Source: Cohnella sp. GbtcB17 (GTDB lineage: Bacteria; Bacillota; Bacilli; Paenibacillales; Paenibacillaceae). From it: a stretch of DNA of 64,000 bases. Below are positions 33,286-43,044 of the stretch, piece by piece. Position 1 is the stretch's first letter. Each line of letters begins with the position of its first letter. The position numbers were made by a program, and so were the translations under genes. The notes below the pieces were generated by a model, which saw only the letters and a program-made list of their open reading frames with translations, made no database searches and was not told the DNA's origin. Where the stretch lies: NCBI RefSeq assembly GCF_019091135.1, contig NZ_JAGXJW010000041.1, forward strand, positions 1 through 64,000, in the 5' to 3' direction.

Positions 33286-35169
33286 TTATCCGGCTGCGCC
33301 TGGCGTGTCCTCCGGCGGCGGCCTGTCCGGGAACATCAGGCTCACCGTCGTTCCTTCTCCCGGCACAGACGCGACGTCCAGACGGCCGGCGCCTCCCGTG
33401 AACAGGCGCAGCCTCTCCCAGACGTTGTACAGACCATAGCTGGACGAGGCGCCCGGCGGCGATGAGAAGCTGGCGAGCAGCTCTCGGACCTGGTCCTCGC
33501 TCATGCCGGTTCCGTCGTCGGTCACGCGGATGACGAAGCCGTCGCCGTCCTCGCGGACATCCAGCCGGATGCGGCCCTCATGACCTTCCTTGTTCTGAAT
33601 GCCGTGCAGAATCGCATTCTCGATGATCGGCTGCACGGTCAGTTTGGGCAGGGAGCGTCCCGCCAGCTGCTCGGGGTACGACAGCTCGAACTCGAAGTTA
33701 TGGAACCGCTGCTTCTGGATCTCGAGATACGCCTTCGCCAGATTCATCTCCTCCTCCAGCGTGACGATGTCCTTGCCCTTGCTCAGGCTGAGGCGGAAGT
33801 ACTGCGCGAGCATGTGCAGCATTCGGCTTATGTCGTTCGCCCCTTTGGTCAATGCCATCCAGTTGATCGTGTCGAGCGCGTTGTAGAGGAAATGCGGGTT
33901 GATCTGCGCCTGCAGGACGCGCATCCGCGCTTCCTTCTCCTTCTCCTTGGTCCGGTAGTTGTCTTCGAGCAGGTGCTGGAACGTGCTCAGCATGTTCGTC
34001 ACGCTCTTCTCCAACCGAATGACGACGCCCCGGCTCCGGGGAATGCCCTCCTCGATCGCTATCGCTCCCCGCTCGCGCAGCTGCTCGGTGATGTGGCGCA
34101 GTCTCGCGATCATGCTGCGGTTGACGTTGGCGAATACGAGGAACGCGCCCAGGATGACCAGCAGGGACAAGGATAGCGCCAGGACGAGGGAGAAGCCGAA
34201 GTTGAAGTCTGCGTTCGGACGGTTGATCCTGTGGACCGGCACAAGCGAGACGGCCTTCCACCCGTTGCGGTCCAGCGTATCGAACATCAGATAATAGGCT
34301 TCGGAGCCGATCGAGAGGCGCCGGATGCCCGAGGACTGTCCCCGCACTTCGTTGAACGCGTCCGGCTCCAGCAGCCGGGTACCGATCCGGTCCTCAAGCG
34401 CATGCGACACGATAAAGCCGTCGCCGTCGACGATGTACATCGAGCGGCTCGTCGTCTGATCCTCGGCCTGCGCAAGGATGGCCGACAGGTTGGCTTCGGG
34501 CACGTCGAGCTCCAGGATGCCGATCATTCGGGCATAATCGTCCGGATCCCGGATGATGCGAGCGGAGGAGACGACGCGGACTTGGCCCGGCGAACCGAGA
34601 TAGGATACCGTGCGCGCCGGGATCCAGCTCACCGCGCCGTTGCGCTCGATCACCCGTTCGTACCACGGTTCCTCCCTAGCTTCGTCCAGGCTGAAAAAAT
34701 TGACGTGCTCGCGCGCGTACATTTTACCGGGATTCACATACAGCTTGATCTTGCGAATGTCGCTGCCCTGCAGGCTCCGGATGAGCTGACCCAGCTTGTC
34801 CCCCTCCTGCACCTGGCTATAGGACGGGCCTGAAGATGGGTCGCTGGCAAGCAGCTCGTACAGCTCCCGATTCAGGATCAGCGCGTCCGATATCTCGTCG
34901 ACCTTGGACAGGCGGTAATCGACATTGATCTTCACCTGCCGGACCGAATTGAGAATCGACATCGTGACCTGCCGCTCGAGAATGTCCTCGGAGCGCTGGA
35001 AGTAGTAATAGAGCAGCGCGCCGGCCGGCAGCAGCACGATGATCAGGTACAGCAGAATCATCCTTCTGTGCGTCTCCCACAGCAGCCGGAATTTTCCGGT
35101 CACGCCCATAACCGCCGCACCGCCTCTCCTGACCGGTTCGAATCTCCGCCAAAAAAGGAATCGTCGCAC
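33286..35169 (-). CDS. YesM-type sensor histidine kinase
   Basis: A 627-residue protein with membrane helices at about 37-57 and 320-345 enclosing an extracellular sensor (dCache-like length, about 260 residues). A HAMP follows, then a His_kinase domain with the acceptor His in INPHFLYNALDTINW and a HATPase (PIIENAILHGI, DDGTGMSEDQVRELL, YGLYNVWERL). GTG 35169 is the longest start; ATG 35109 is possible and gives the shorter tail common in the family. It follows the AraC-type regulator by 33 bp; together they probably sense extracellular glycans and control the adjacent importer. Confidence 0.92.
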   Translation of the reverse strand: MRRFLFWRRFEPVRRGGAAVMGVTGKFRLLWETHRRMILLYLIIVLLPAGALLYYYFQRSEDILERQVTMSILNSVRQVKINVDYRLSKVDEISDALILNRELYELLASDPSSGPSYSQVQEGDKLGQLIRSLQGSDIRKIKLYVNPGKMYAREHVNFFSLDEAREEPWYERVIERNGAVSWIPARTVSYLGSPGQVRVVSSARIIRDPDDYARMIGILELDVPEANLSAILAQAEDQTTSRSMYIVDGDGFIVSHALEDRIGTRLLEPDAFNEVRGQSSGIRRLSIGSEAYYLMFDTLDRNGWKAVSLVPVHRINRPNADFNFGFSLVLALSLSLLVILGAFLVFANVNRSMIARLRHITEQLRERGAIAIEEGIPRSRGVVIRLEKSVTNMLSTFQHLLEDNYRTKEKEKEARMRVLQAQINPHFLYNALDTINWMALTKGANDISRMLHMLAQYFRLSLSKGKDIVTLEEEMNLAKAYLEIQKQRFHNFEFELSYPEQLAGRSLPKLTVQPIIENAILHGIQNKEGHEGRIRLDVREDGDGFVIRVTDDGTGMSEDQVRELLASFSSPPGASSSYGLYNVWERLRLFTGGAGRLDVASVPGEGTTVSLMFPDRPPPEDTPGAAG

Positions 35170-35202
35170 CGCTTCGGCCTTGCCAACGATCCCGCTTGGT
35201 TG

Positions 35203-36831
35203 TTATCTCCGGTGAATGTCCCTGTATTCGCTGGGCGTCATGCCCGTGAACTTGCGGAACTGCTTCGTGAAGTAGCTCGGTTCGGCATAGCCGATCGCGA
35301 GACAGACGTCTGCCAGCTTCTTGTCCGTTTCCTTCAGCAGCTCCTTCGCTTTTTCCATCCGCACCCTCGTGATATATTCGTTGATCGTCTCGCCGGTCTC
35401 CTGCTTGAACAGCAGACAGATGTAGGTTTTGGCCAGATACACCTGCTGCGCGATGTCCGCGATCGTCAGGTTCTCGCTGTAGCGCCCGCGGATGATCCGC
35501 TCGATCTCCCCGATGACCTCGGGCGTTTTCTTGAACGATTTGTTCTCCACCAGGCGGCAGATCGAGAACAGGTATTGCTTGAGATGGCGGCTCATCTCGT
35601 CCAGCGTCTCCAGCTTCAACAGCTGCTCCCACACCTCTGACTCCTCGCCATTCTGGACGCCGGTGCGCAGACCGAATTCGGACAGAAACTGCGAGGCGAC
35701 CAGCAGCACCTGCAGGCAGATTCGCTGGCAATCCTTGTAGCCGATGCCACGGCTCTCGCTTAGCTCCCGCAGCATGCCGTCAAGCAGCTGCTCGATCTGG
35801 TCGGCGTCTCCCGTCTTGAGCACGGATGCGATCGCGGCCAGCAGCTCGTTGATGCGTCCGTAATCTACATCCTTGCGGGCCGCCATCGCGTCAAACATCA
35901 CGGCCTGGTTTCGGCCAAGGAACAGCTTGCGCTCGATCGCCTCCGCGGCCGTCTGATAGCTGTCTGCCAACCGGCCCAGATGCGCGACGGAGCCGCCGAT
36001 GCCGATAGTGAGATTAATCTCGATCAGCCGCTTCAGAAATCCGTTCAGACTGTCCGTCAATTCCTCGACGAACGGCAGCAGGAAGTCCTCTCCCAGCGCT
36101 TCCGGCAAGGCAAGGATCAGCACATATTCGCCGCGCCGGTTCTCGAACGAATAGCCCGACGTCCGCTGATCGACGAGCTCCTGGCAGATATTCTGGATCG
36201 CGAACGAGATCAGCTGCGTGTTCTGCTCCGCCATCGCTTCGAACACGGCGAATGCATTTTCGATACGGATGATGAGCGCGCAATAGGCAGTATCGTACGG
36301 CAATTGCAGCTCCAGGAAGCCGATCCGCTTCTCGATCTGCGCGCGGTCCGGGTTGGCGTCCCGAATGAGCTGGATGAGGAACTTCTCCCGCAGCAGCGGG
36401 ATGCTCTGGTGGAGCTTGGCGCTCATCTGCTGCAGCAGGTCCTTGCGGTTTTTCTCCCGCTTGGACATGTCCATGATCTTCTCGACCACGGCGATGAGCT
36501 CGTCCAGATTGACCGGCTTAAGAATATAATCCACCGCGTCCATCTTCATCGCCGATTTGAGATAAGCAATGTCGTCATAGCCGCTGATAAAAACGATCTT
36601 GGTATCGGGCATGTCCGCCCTTAGCCGCCTGGCCATCTCGATGCCGTCCATCCCAGGCATCTTGACGTCCGTCAGCACAATATCGGGCCGACAGCTCTCG
36701 GCCAGGGCCAGCCCCTTGAGCCCGTTCTCGGCCTCGCCGACCACCTCGATGCCGTATTCGAACCAGTTGATGCACACCTTAAGCCCGTTGCGCGTGGAGA
36801 ATTCGTCGTCGACGACAATCAGCTTATACAT
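35203..36831 (-). CDS. YesN-type AraC-family response regulator
   Basis: 542 residues from ATG 36831, which has GGAGGG five bases upstream (earlier in-frame starts lack this). The receiver domain is at 1-118 with acceptor Asp in IVLTDVKMPGMDG and Lys in DYILKPVN. A long middle region follows, then a C-terminal AraC double HTH (NLTIADIAQQVYLAKTYICL; LADVCLAIGYAEPSYFTKQF). Cognate partner of the kinase downstream; the likely target is the LplB promoter region around 33102-33222. Confidence 0.93.
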   Translation of the reverse strand: MYKLIVVDDEFSTRNGLKVCINWFEYGIEVVGEAENGLKGLALAESCRPDIVLTDVKMPGMDGIEMARRLRADMPDTKIVFISGYDDIAYLKSAMKMDAVDYILKPVNLDELIAVVEKIMDMSKREKNRKDLLQQMSAKLHQSIPLLREKFLIQLIRDANPDRAQIEKRIGFLELQLPYDTAYCALIIRIENAFAVFEAMAEQNTQLISFAIQNICQELVDQRTSGYSFENRRGEYVLILALPEALGEDFLLPFVEELTDSLNGFLKRLIEINLTIGIGGSVAHLGRLADSYQTAAEAIERKLFLGRNQAVMFDAMAARKDVDYGRINELLAAIASVLKTGDADQIEQLLDGMLRELSESRGIGYKDCQRICLQVLLVASQFLSEFGLRTGVQNGEESEVWEQLLKLETLDEMSRHLKQYLFSICRLVENKSFKKTPEVIGEIERIIRGRYSENLTIADIAQQVYLAKTYICLLFKQETGETINEYITRVRMEKAKELLKETDKKLADVCLAIGYAEPSYFTKQFRKFTGMTPSEYRDIHRR

Positions 36832-36931
36832 GGAAGCCCTCCCTCGAAGACGAGGTTTACCTCTCATTATAAACGCACGTCGCTGATACATTCGTCAGCA
36901 GTTCTGGTGGGATGTTCAGTAATTCATCTCG

Positions 36932-37426
36932 TCATTTCTCCTCAGTGCTTGAGCGAATGAGCGCCTTGTATTCCTCATACCGGCCTGCCCAGACGGCCTT
37001 GCGGTCCGGGATCGTGCCCCCATCCAGCAGCGCGGCGATGACGTCCAGACACACATCCCACCCCGCGAGGTCGCGCGGCGTATGGTCTGTCAGCTTGGCG
37101 ATGTTCTCGACGAGGACGAGGCGGCAGCCGCCCGGCTCCGGATACAGCTCGAAGCGAACGCGGTCTTCGCCCCAGGTGTATGCCAGCACGCTGTACGGCT
37201 TCAGCTCGAGAATCTCCATCGTTTCGAATGTCCCGTTTCCCATATCGAACTTGAACACGCCGCCCTCGCGCAGATCGTCCACGGACAGCTCGGCGAACCA
37301 CTTGGCCAGCCGTTCGTTCTCGGTGAGATAGGACCATACCTTCTCCACGGGATGCTTCAGATGCCGCTCGAACCGCGCCACATAGCCATCCGCCGTCCGT
37401 TCTATTGAAGCCAACATTACACCCAT
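36932..37426 (-). CDS. SRPBCC (AHSA1/START-like) family protein
   Basis: About 164 residues with the AHSA1 pattern: FERHLKHPVEKVWSYLTENERLAKWF, the GGVFKFDMGNG strand pair and GWDVCLDVIAALLDG near the end. AAGG seven bases upstream supports ATG 37426. These helix-grip proteins bind hydrophobic ligands; in Gram-positives they are commonly paired with an ArsR regulator, as here. Confidence 0.88.
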   Translation of the reverse strand: MGVMLASIERTADGYVARFERHLKHPVEKVWSYLTENERLAKWFAELSVDDLREGGVFKFDMGNGTFETMEILELKPYSVLAYTWGEDRVRFELYPEPGGCRLVLVENIAKLTDHTPRDLAGWDVCLDVIAALLDGGTIPDRKAVWAGRYEEYKALIRSSTEEK

Positions 37427-37477
37427 CCCCAATCCTTTTAAAATGAGTTAAAAATTGATCCGCCCTCCCGAGCCCAA

Positions 37478-37798
37478 CTACTCTCCCTTGTCATCTTCAC
37501 CCAACCGCCGTTCCAGCTCGTCGAGCTTGTCCGACCAATAGGCCCGATAAGGCTCGAACCAATCGTCAATCTCCCGCAGCGGCTTCGCGTCCAGCCGGTA
37601 CAGGCGCGTCTGCCCTGCTCTCCGGGTCGTCACGAGACCGGCTTCCCGCAGCAGCCGCAAATGCTTGGACACGCCGGGCTGACTGAGCGAAGACAGCGCC
37701 ACCAGCTCGCCTACCGACCGCTCCTTGACCCGCAGCAGATCGAGCATGCGCCGCCGCTGCGGCTCGGCCAATACTTCAAATAACTTGTTGGTATCCAT
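37478..37798 (-). CDS. ArsR-family transcriptional regulator
   Basis: 106-residue winged helix: LAEPQRRRMLDLLRVKERSVG, recognition region LSQPGVSKHLRLLREAGLV, and wing RRAGQTRLYRL. No metal-binding ELCVC-type motif, so it belongs to the non-metal group that regulates SRPBCC genes. It lies 51 bp upstream of the SRPBCC gene in the same direction. Confidence 0.92.
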   Translation of the reverse strand: MDTNKLFEVLAEPQRRRMLDLLRVKERSVGELVALSSLSQPGVSKHLRLLREAGLVTTRRAGQTRLYRLDAKPLREIDDWFEPYRAYWSDKLDELERRLGEDDKGE

Positions 37799-37818
37799 AA
37801 TATTATATTACCTTCTGG

Positions 37819-37842
37819 TTATATTTCTGTAAAGTTATATAA
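37819..37842. promoter_or_regulatory. Imperfect inverted repeat upstream of the ArsR gene
   Basis: TTATATTTCT-GTAA-AGTTATATAA has 10-bp arms with two mismatches, 20 bp before the ArsR start. A likely autoregulatory site. Confidence 0.4.
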
Positions 37843-37861
37843 ATGTCGTCTTCTCGCCTAT

Positions 37862-37911
37862 AACAAAAAGACAAGCGCCAGCCAACCACGAGCCCGTAGC
37901 CGATGCTTGTC
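37862..37911 (-). terminator. Terminator after the SGNH esterase gene
   Basis: GACAAGC at 37870-37876 pairs with GCTTGTC at 37905-37911 (28-nt loop). The minus strand continues TTTTTGTTA, just beyond the esterase stop at 37938. Confidence 0.65.
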
Positions 37912-37937
37912 CTGCTTCATCGCGTTCCACATGAACC

Positions 37938-39092
37938 TTACGTCTGCGTCAGCCGCCCCTGCTCGCGGATCGCCTCGATCGCCTCGATTGCCTCGACCAA
38001 CACCGCGGCAGCCTGCGCATGCGCCCTCTTCCCGGGATGACTCCGCGCGCCGGCGGTGTCCGCCGTCATCTCCGGCAGACGAACCACCGTCACGCGCTCG
38101 TCTCTCGACTGCGCACGGTACGCACTCACCCCCCGCTCGATCGCAGGCAGCATTCCCGTGCCAAGCATGCCGTATGCCCATACGATGTGCGCGTCCCGAT
38201 TGAAGCGCCGAATCTTACCCACAAACTGCGCCACCGCCCGCTCGAAGTCCGCCAAGTCGTCCGCATTCATCGTACCGTCCGCATTTAGCCGCTGCTCGTA
38301 CGTCTCGCCCGTCTGCGGGTCCCGCCACTCTTGCCAGTGGAACGCCCCGTCGTCGTTGGTCCCGAGGTTAACGACCACCACATCCGGCCGCCAGGCGTCG
38401 AAGTCGTTCGCCTCCAAAGCGCCCAGCTCCCGATTCCGGTCACCCGCAAGCAAGCCGCACACCTGCTCGTAATAGGCCGGGAGGCTCGAATGCGGATTGT
38501 TGTCCCAGCCCGTCACCACGCCCCAGCCGCTCTGCGACAAGATCCGGTACTCGGCGTCCAGCGCTTCGGCCGTCATCGCGGCGTAGTTGTCGATGGCGCT
38601 GAACCACATCGGGATCCAGTCCTGCTCGCAGGTCGCGCCGATCGCACCTTCTCCCGACGTGATGCTGTCGCCGACGAACTCGATCTTCCGCGGCTTGTCC
38701 GCCACCGGCAAGAAGTCGCCGTCGCATCGGACCGACCGGATCTGCAGCAGGCAGCCCGGGTCGGCGCTCATCGCCTGCGTATCCTTGACGATCCGCACGT
38801 TTTTAACGGTGTCCCCTTTCATCGCCCTGAACACGCACACCCACTGCCTGCCCGCCGCGATCATCTGCCTGCTCACCCAAGCGCCGTTCACGAGGACGCT
38901 GATCCAGGGTTCCAACTGATCGTAGTCCGCTTCGACTTCAATCCACAGCTCGCTCGCCTTCACGTTCCACTCGACGCCGCTCCCCGTCCAGAACAACGTC
39001 AACGGATCGAGACGCCCCGTCGTGCGTCCGTGCACCTTCGTATGCGCAATCTCGGACAACGCGCAGGTGCGCAGCTTTTCGTTTATCTTCAT
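37938..39092 (-). CDS. SGNH/GDSL hydrolase with N-terminal beta-sandwich (CE2-like carbohydrate esterase)
   Basis: 384 residues without signal peptide. The N-terminal ~130 residues form a jelly-roll-like domain (LFWTGSGVEWNVKASELWIE). The SGNH part has the nucleophile in VGDSITSGEGA, Gly/Asn in VNLGTND and the catalytic His in ARSHPGKRAH. The two-domain layout is that of CE2 acetyl-xylan/glucomannan esterases, which deacetylate plant polysaccharides. Cytosolic location and proximity to the GH130 locus suggest action on imported acetylated oligosaccharides; this is inferred. Confidence 0.85.
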   Translation of the reverse strand: MKINEKLRTCALSEIAHTKVHGRTTGRLDPLTLFWTGSGVEWNVKASELWIEVEADYDQLEPWISVLVNGAWVSRQMIAAGRQWVCVFRAMKGDTVKNVRIVKDTQAMSADPGCLLQIRSVRCDGDFLPVADKPRKIEFVGDSITSGEGAIGATCEQDWIPMWFSAIDNYAAMTAEALDAEYRILSQSGWGVVTGWDNNPHSSLPAYYEQVCGLLAGDRNRELGALEANDFDAWRPDVVVVNLGTNDDGAFHWQEWRDPQTGETYEQRLNADGTMNADDLADFERAVAQFVGKIRRFNRDAHIVWAYGMLGTGMLPAIERGVSAYRAQSRDERVTVVRLPEMTADTAGARSHPGKRAHAQAAAVLVEAIEAIEAIREQGRLTQT

Positions 39093-39173
39093 CCGCTTTT
39101 CCCCCGTTTCGCTCGCTGTCTCCGATTCTATCCCGTCCGGCTGGTCCGATCAACTGAGATTGCTACTGTGAAA

Positions 39174-40658
39174 TTAGACCGGGTCGGGCGGCGCAATGCG
39201 ATGCCTGCTCGCTTGTTCGTAGGCGAAGGCGAGGCGGAGCAGCACGGGTTCGCTGTAGGCGGTTCCTACGAATGTAATGCCTTGCGGGCCCTTGGTCGTG
39301 TAGCCGCCTTCCGCGATTATTCCCGTCTCCGCGTACCCGCCAGGCACCGTGATCGCCGGATAGCCCGCGCGCGCGGACAAGTCGAGCCCTTCCTCATTGC
39401 CGAGAAACAGCAGCGCATCGAGCCGATGCTCGAGAATCGCGTGATCGATGCCCTGTTCCCGGGCCATCTCACGGTTGAGGCGCAAGCTCTCCACGTATTC
39501 GGGCTCGGTTAGCGTGCCGCTCGTCCGGTTCGACCAGATGAGCGTGTCCTGCCCGTACTTTAACGCGGCGTCCCGATTCGCTTCATTAAAGGCGATGAGT
39601 TCGCCCAGTGACCGGACATAAGCGCCCGGGCCTGCTTTGGCGAGATAATCGTTCAGCCCTTTTTTGAATTCGTACGGCATCACGTCCCAATCCCACTTTG
39701 CGCTCTCGCAAGGCAGGGATACCGGATCGACGACGATCGCGCCGCGCGCTTTGCATCGTTCGATCGCCCGTTCGATAATCTCCGCCCGCGCCTCGTCCAA
39801 TCCTTGATAGTAATGCCGGGCGATGCCGATCCGCGCGCCGCGCAGGCCGTCCGCATCCAGGAAGGGCGTGTAATCCGAATAGGCGATTCGCCCGCTCTCT
39901 CCCATGGCGGTATCCGCCGGATCCGCCGCCGTCATTGCGCCGAGCAGGATCGCGGCATCCCTGACCGTGCGGGTCATCGGACCGGCCGAATCCTGGCTAT
40001 GCGCGATCGGGATGATTCCTCTACGGCTGACGAGTCCGATCGTCGGCTTCAGGCCTACGAGACTATTTTGCGAAGCCGGGCTGATGATCGAGCCTGAAGT
40101 CTCCGTTCCGATAGCGGCAGCGCACAGGTTCGCGGCCGTCGCGACGCCCGAGCCCGAGCTCGAACCGCCTACGAAAAATTCGCCCGGGCTGTAAGGATTA
40201 AGCGTAAGCCCCCCTCTGGAGCTGTAGCCCGCCCACATCGTACCGGACATGAAGTTCGCCCATTCCGCCATGGTGGCTTTGCCCAGAAAGACAGCACCCG
40301 CTGCCCGCAGCTGTGCGGCCACGGCCGAATCCGCCGGCGCGAAGTGCGCCGCAAGCGCGATCGACCCCGCGCTCGTATGCATGCGATCGCCCGTATCGAT
40401 GTTGTCCTTGAGCAGGATCGGGATGCCGTGCAACGGCCCGCGCGCCCCGCGTTCGCGCCTCTCCGCATCGAGCGCCGCGGCGATCGCGATCGCCTCCGGA
40501 TTAACCTCGAGCACCACTCTCAGCTTCGGGTTGAACCGCTCGAGTCGCTCCAGGTACCAGCGCACGCAGGCCTCCGACGTTAACGTCCCTGCCTCCATCG
40601 CGTGCTGCAAGGAAGCGATATCCGCTTCTATTAAAAGCTCATTGATATTGGCTTCCAT
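39174..40658 (-). CDS. Amidase-signature family hydrolase
   Basis: 494 residues from ATG 40658 (AGGGGAG eight bases upstream); an alternative ATG at 40676 overlaps the HAD gene stop (ATGA). It carries the Ser-cisSer-Lys triad: Lys in PILLKDNIDTG, Ser-rich loop GGSSSGSGVA and ETSGSIISPAS. GatA-like in sequence, but no gatB/gatC nearby and a C-terminus typical of stand-alone amidases. Substrate unknown. Probably translationally coupled to the HAD gene. Confidence 0.9.
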   Translation of the reverse strand: MEANINELLIEADIASLQHAMEAGTLTSEACVRWYLERLERFNPKLRVVLEVNPEAIAIAAALDAERRERGARGPLHGIPILLKDNIDTGDRMHTSAGSIALAAHFAPADSAVAAQLRAAGAVFLGKATMAEWANFMSGTMWAGYSSRGGLTLNPYSPGEFFVGGSSSGSGVATAANLCAAAIGTETSGSIISPASQNSLVGLKPTIGLVSRRGIIPIAHSQDSAGPMTRTVRDAAILLGAMTAADPADTAMGESGRIAYSDYTPFLDADGLRGARIGIARHYYQGLDEARAEIIERAIERCKARGAIVVDPVSLPCESAKWDWDVMPYEFKKGLNDYLAKAGPGAYVRSLGELIAFNEANRDAALKYGQDTLIWSNRTSGTLTEPEYVESLRLNREMAREQGIDHAILEHRLDALLFLGNEEGLDLSARAGYPAITVPGGYAETGIIAEGGYTTKGPQGITFVGTAYSEPVLLRLAFAYEQASRHRIAPPDPV

Positions 40659-40672
40659 TAAAAGGTCTCCCC

Positions 40673-41470
40673 TCATCGTCTCTCTTGTTCCAACGTAAAC
40701 ATGCGCTCCAACACGATCGCCACGCCGTCTTCATCGTTCGTCGCCGTCGTCTCGTGCGCCGCGGCCTTCAGCGCGTCCACCGCATTGCCCATCGCGACCG
40801 TGCAGCCTGCCATTTCGAACAACCCGAGATCGTTATAATCGTCGCCAAAAGCAACAACCTCGCGCCATTCGATGCCATAGACATCGCATAGTTTCCGAAC
40901 GGCTGCCTCTTTCGACGCCTGCAAGGGCATGATCTGGATCAGCTGACCCTGATCGGTGACGATGATGTTAACCTGATGTCCGAAACGCTCGAGTAATTCG
41001 GGAATCGGACGGTCGCTTGCGATCAATATTTTCGTAGCGTCCAACGCCTTTAACTCATCCAGCGATTTGACGATTGGATTGGCGGCCGTATTCATCGCGA
41101 CCGTATAATCCAACGCGCGATAGCTGAACCATTCGTCGTTCACTTCGATGGACAGTTCCAAATCGGGCCGATAACCCATGACATATTCAATGAGGCTCGC
41201 GGTCAGGCCGGAAGGGATCGATTCGCAAAATGAAGTTCCGGTGTGGCTGCACATCGCCTGCGCGCCATTGTAGTAGACAAATGCGCCGATGCTTATCATT
41301 TCTTCGGAAAGGAACTGCCTGACCGACCGAGGCGGGCGTGCCGTTGCGTAGATGATCTTGATTCCTTTTTCATGGCATGCCCGAACCGCTTGGCGGTTGC
41401 GTTCCGAGACTTGCTTGCCTGTGGTCAACAAGGTCCCGTCCAAGTCCAGTACGATAGCCGAATAGCGCAT
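40673..41470 (-). CDS. Cof-type HAD-IIB family phosphatase
   Basis: 265 residues with HAD motif I LDLDGTLLT (nucleophile Asp), motif II TARPPR, a type-IIB cap, and motif IV FGDDYNDLGLFEMAG. Such enzymes dephosphorylate sugar phosphates, FMN or pyridoxal phosphate in the cytosol. GGAGGA before the ATG supports the start; the stop overlaps the possible amidase ATG. Confidence 0.92.
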   Translation of the reverse strand: MRYSAIVLDLDGTLLTTGKQVSERNRQAVRACHEKGIKIIYATARPPRSVRQFLSEEMISIGAFVYYNGAQAMCSHTGTSFCESIPSGLTASLIEYVMGYRPDLELSIEVNDEWFSYRALDYTVAMNTAANPIVKSLDELKALDATKILIASDRPIPELLERFGHQVNIIVTDQGQLIQIMPLQASKEAAVRKLCDVYGIEWREVVAFGDDYNDLGLFEMAGCTVAMGNAVDALKAAAHETTATNDEDGVAIVLERMFTLEQERR

Positions 41471-41588
41471 AGCCCCATTCCTCCCGGGTCTCCCCCTTTC
41501 CCTCCAGTATACAAGCTTTTTCCTGCGGCAAGACTGATATCCGTGTCAACGACGGCCACAAACATCCCAATCCGACAGGAGTCCCGCC

Positions 41589-42176
41589 ATGCTCACCGTA
41601 TTCTGGCAATCCCTCGTATTAGCGTTCGCCGGCATTTTCCTGCTTCGACTGAGCGGCCGCAAGTCGATCTCCGAAATGACGATTCCCCAGGTCGGCGTGC
41701 TGCTCACGATCGGAACGATCCTCGGCTCCGATGTGGCCGGCAAAGGGCTGCTCGCTTCCTTGCTCGCCGTATTTACGTTCCTGGCCGTCCTTTATTTGTC
41801 GGAATGGATCACGCTGAAGTGGAATCCTGCGGAACGGGCATTAAAGGGCGTCGCGGTGCCGGTCATCGAAAACGGCAGCCTGCTAACCGCCAATATGAAA
41901 AAGCTTCGGCTTTCCGTGGACGATTTGGAAAAGCGGCTGCGGCTGGCGGGCATCGCGAGCGTCCGGGACGTGCAGTACGGAACGATCGAGACGAACGGCG
42001 CGTTTGGCTACGAGCTGATGCCGCATGCGCGTCCCGTGACAAGGCGCGATCTGGAGGAGATGCTGAAGGCGAACTTTCCTCAGCTCGTCGTGCCGGCTCC
42101 TGCTCCGCAAGCCGACATTTTTGCGGAAACTGTTAACCCGCTCAACCAGCCGTCCGCACCCAAGAAACTGCACTGA
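41589..42176 (+). CDS. DUF421 (YetF-like) membrane protein
   Basis: 195 residues: three membrane helices in the first 75 residues (FLLRLSGRKSISEMTIPQVG is the family signature between helices), then a soluble domain with IENGSLLTANMKKLRLSVDDLEKRLR. YetF-type proteins of spore-formers form dimers in the membrane and have been linked to small-molecule metabolism, but the role is not established. AGGAG seven bases upstream. It stands alone. Confidence 0.9.
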   Translation: MLTVFWQSLVLAFAGIFLLRLSGRKSISEMTIPQVGVLLTIGTILGSDVAGKGLLASLLAVFTFLAVLYLSEWITLKWNPAERALKGVAVPVIENGSLLTANMKKLRLSVDDLEKRLRLAGIASVRDVQYGTIETNGAFGYELMPHARPVTRRDLEEMLKANFPQLVVPAPAPQADIFAETVNPLNQPSAPKKLH

Positions 42177-43044
42177 TCGCTTCGCGACAGGACAAGCGAA
42201 TCGTGAGAACATACATGACGATTTTAATTTTGAACGATTATACGATTCAATCCATGCGTATATTTGTAGAAGCTGATCGGGAAAAGGCGTATTCTCGCCT
42301 GATTCTGTCGGCAATAGGCGAAACCCGGCAGCGTTGCTTTTAATTCTCTTAGCGAAATGTAATCGCTTTCTCTTTTTATCATCTGAAATGTAAAGCCCTA
42401 TAACTCCTTCCCATTCGCGGCCCTTTTCCCTTTTTATTAATAATCTTCTTTAACGGCCAACCTTGCGTCCGCACCTCGTAGCGACCCTTTTAGAGCAAAC
42501 GGTGGGTTCTATATTCTTACATTAATCAATAAAACATCCAAAAAAACGATCCAAAACGCCACCTTTAATTATAGGATAATATTACGATAGGACATAGTCT
42601 TCCGCACATATCGAGAGGGGGAGGAAGCAGGAAAGCGTGCGAAAAAAGAGGAAAAATGGCGATGATCGGACGGGCCGCGAAATGTCGCGATGGTATAGGG
42701 AACGCGGGGGTGCGCAGGGTGGGTATCGCAAATCGAGATAAACAGCCATATGGCGATGCTGACGAAGAGGCGTCGAGTCGTATGCTGTGCGGTGCAGAGG
42801 CAGTGAGAGTCGGGCCCGGAGCGGGGAGGACAAGCGCCGATTGCAAAAAGAAGGGGAGCAGGTAAGGCACGGCTTGTCGAACGAACGACGGAACAAGCGG
42901 GTTACGGCGCGATTGTATCGCACAGAGAGAGGGAGGGAAAGAGAGGCCGATGCTGACCGTGCCACAAGTGCGCGTATAAAAATAACCGGCTCCCTCTCGT
43001 CCGCATATATGCGGCATGGGGAACCGGTCGGAGTCCAACGGCGA
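42177..43044. other. Long intergenic region without a convincing gene
   Basis: 868 bp between DUF421 and the Gln-rich protein. The first part (to about 42580) is AT-rich and has only a 42-codon frame at 42215-42343 with no ribosome site. From about 42590 to 42960 the plus strand is strongly purine-rich. The last 60 bp hold the terminator of the minus-strand gene. Confidence 0.5.
42976..43028 (-). terminator. Terminator of the Gln-rich protein gene
   Basis: AACCGGCTCCC near 42983 pairs with GGGGAACCGGT near 43018-43027 around an inner CCGCATATATGCGG hairpin. The minus strand continues TATTTTTATA. Confidence 0.75.

Noticed and set aside
42565..43038. Minus-strand genes of 127-157 codons in the long gap
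   Set aside because: Ser/Arg/Pro/Leu-rich products of a purine-rich complementary strand, overlapping frames and no start signals.
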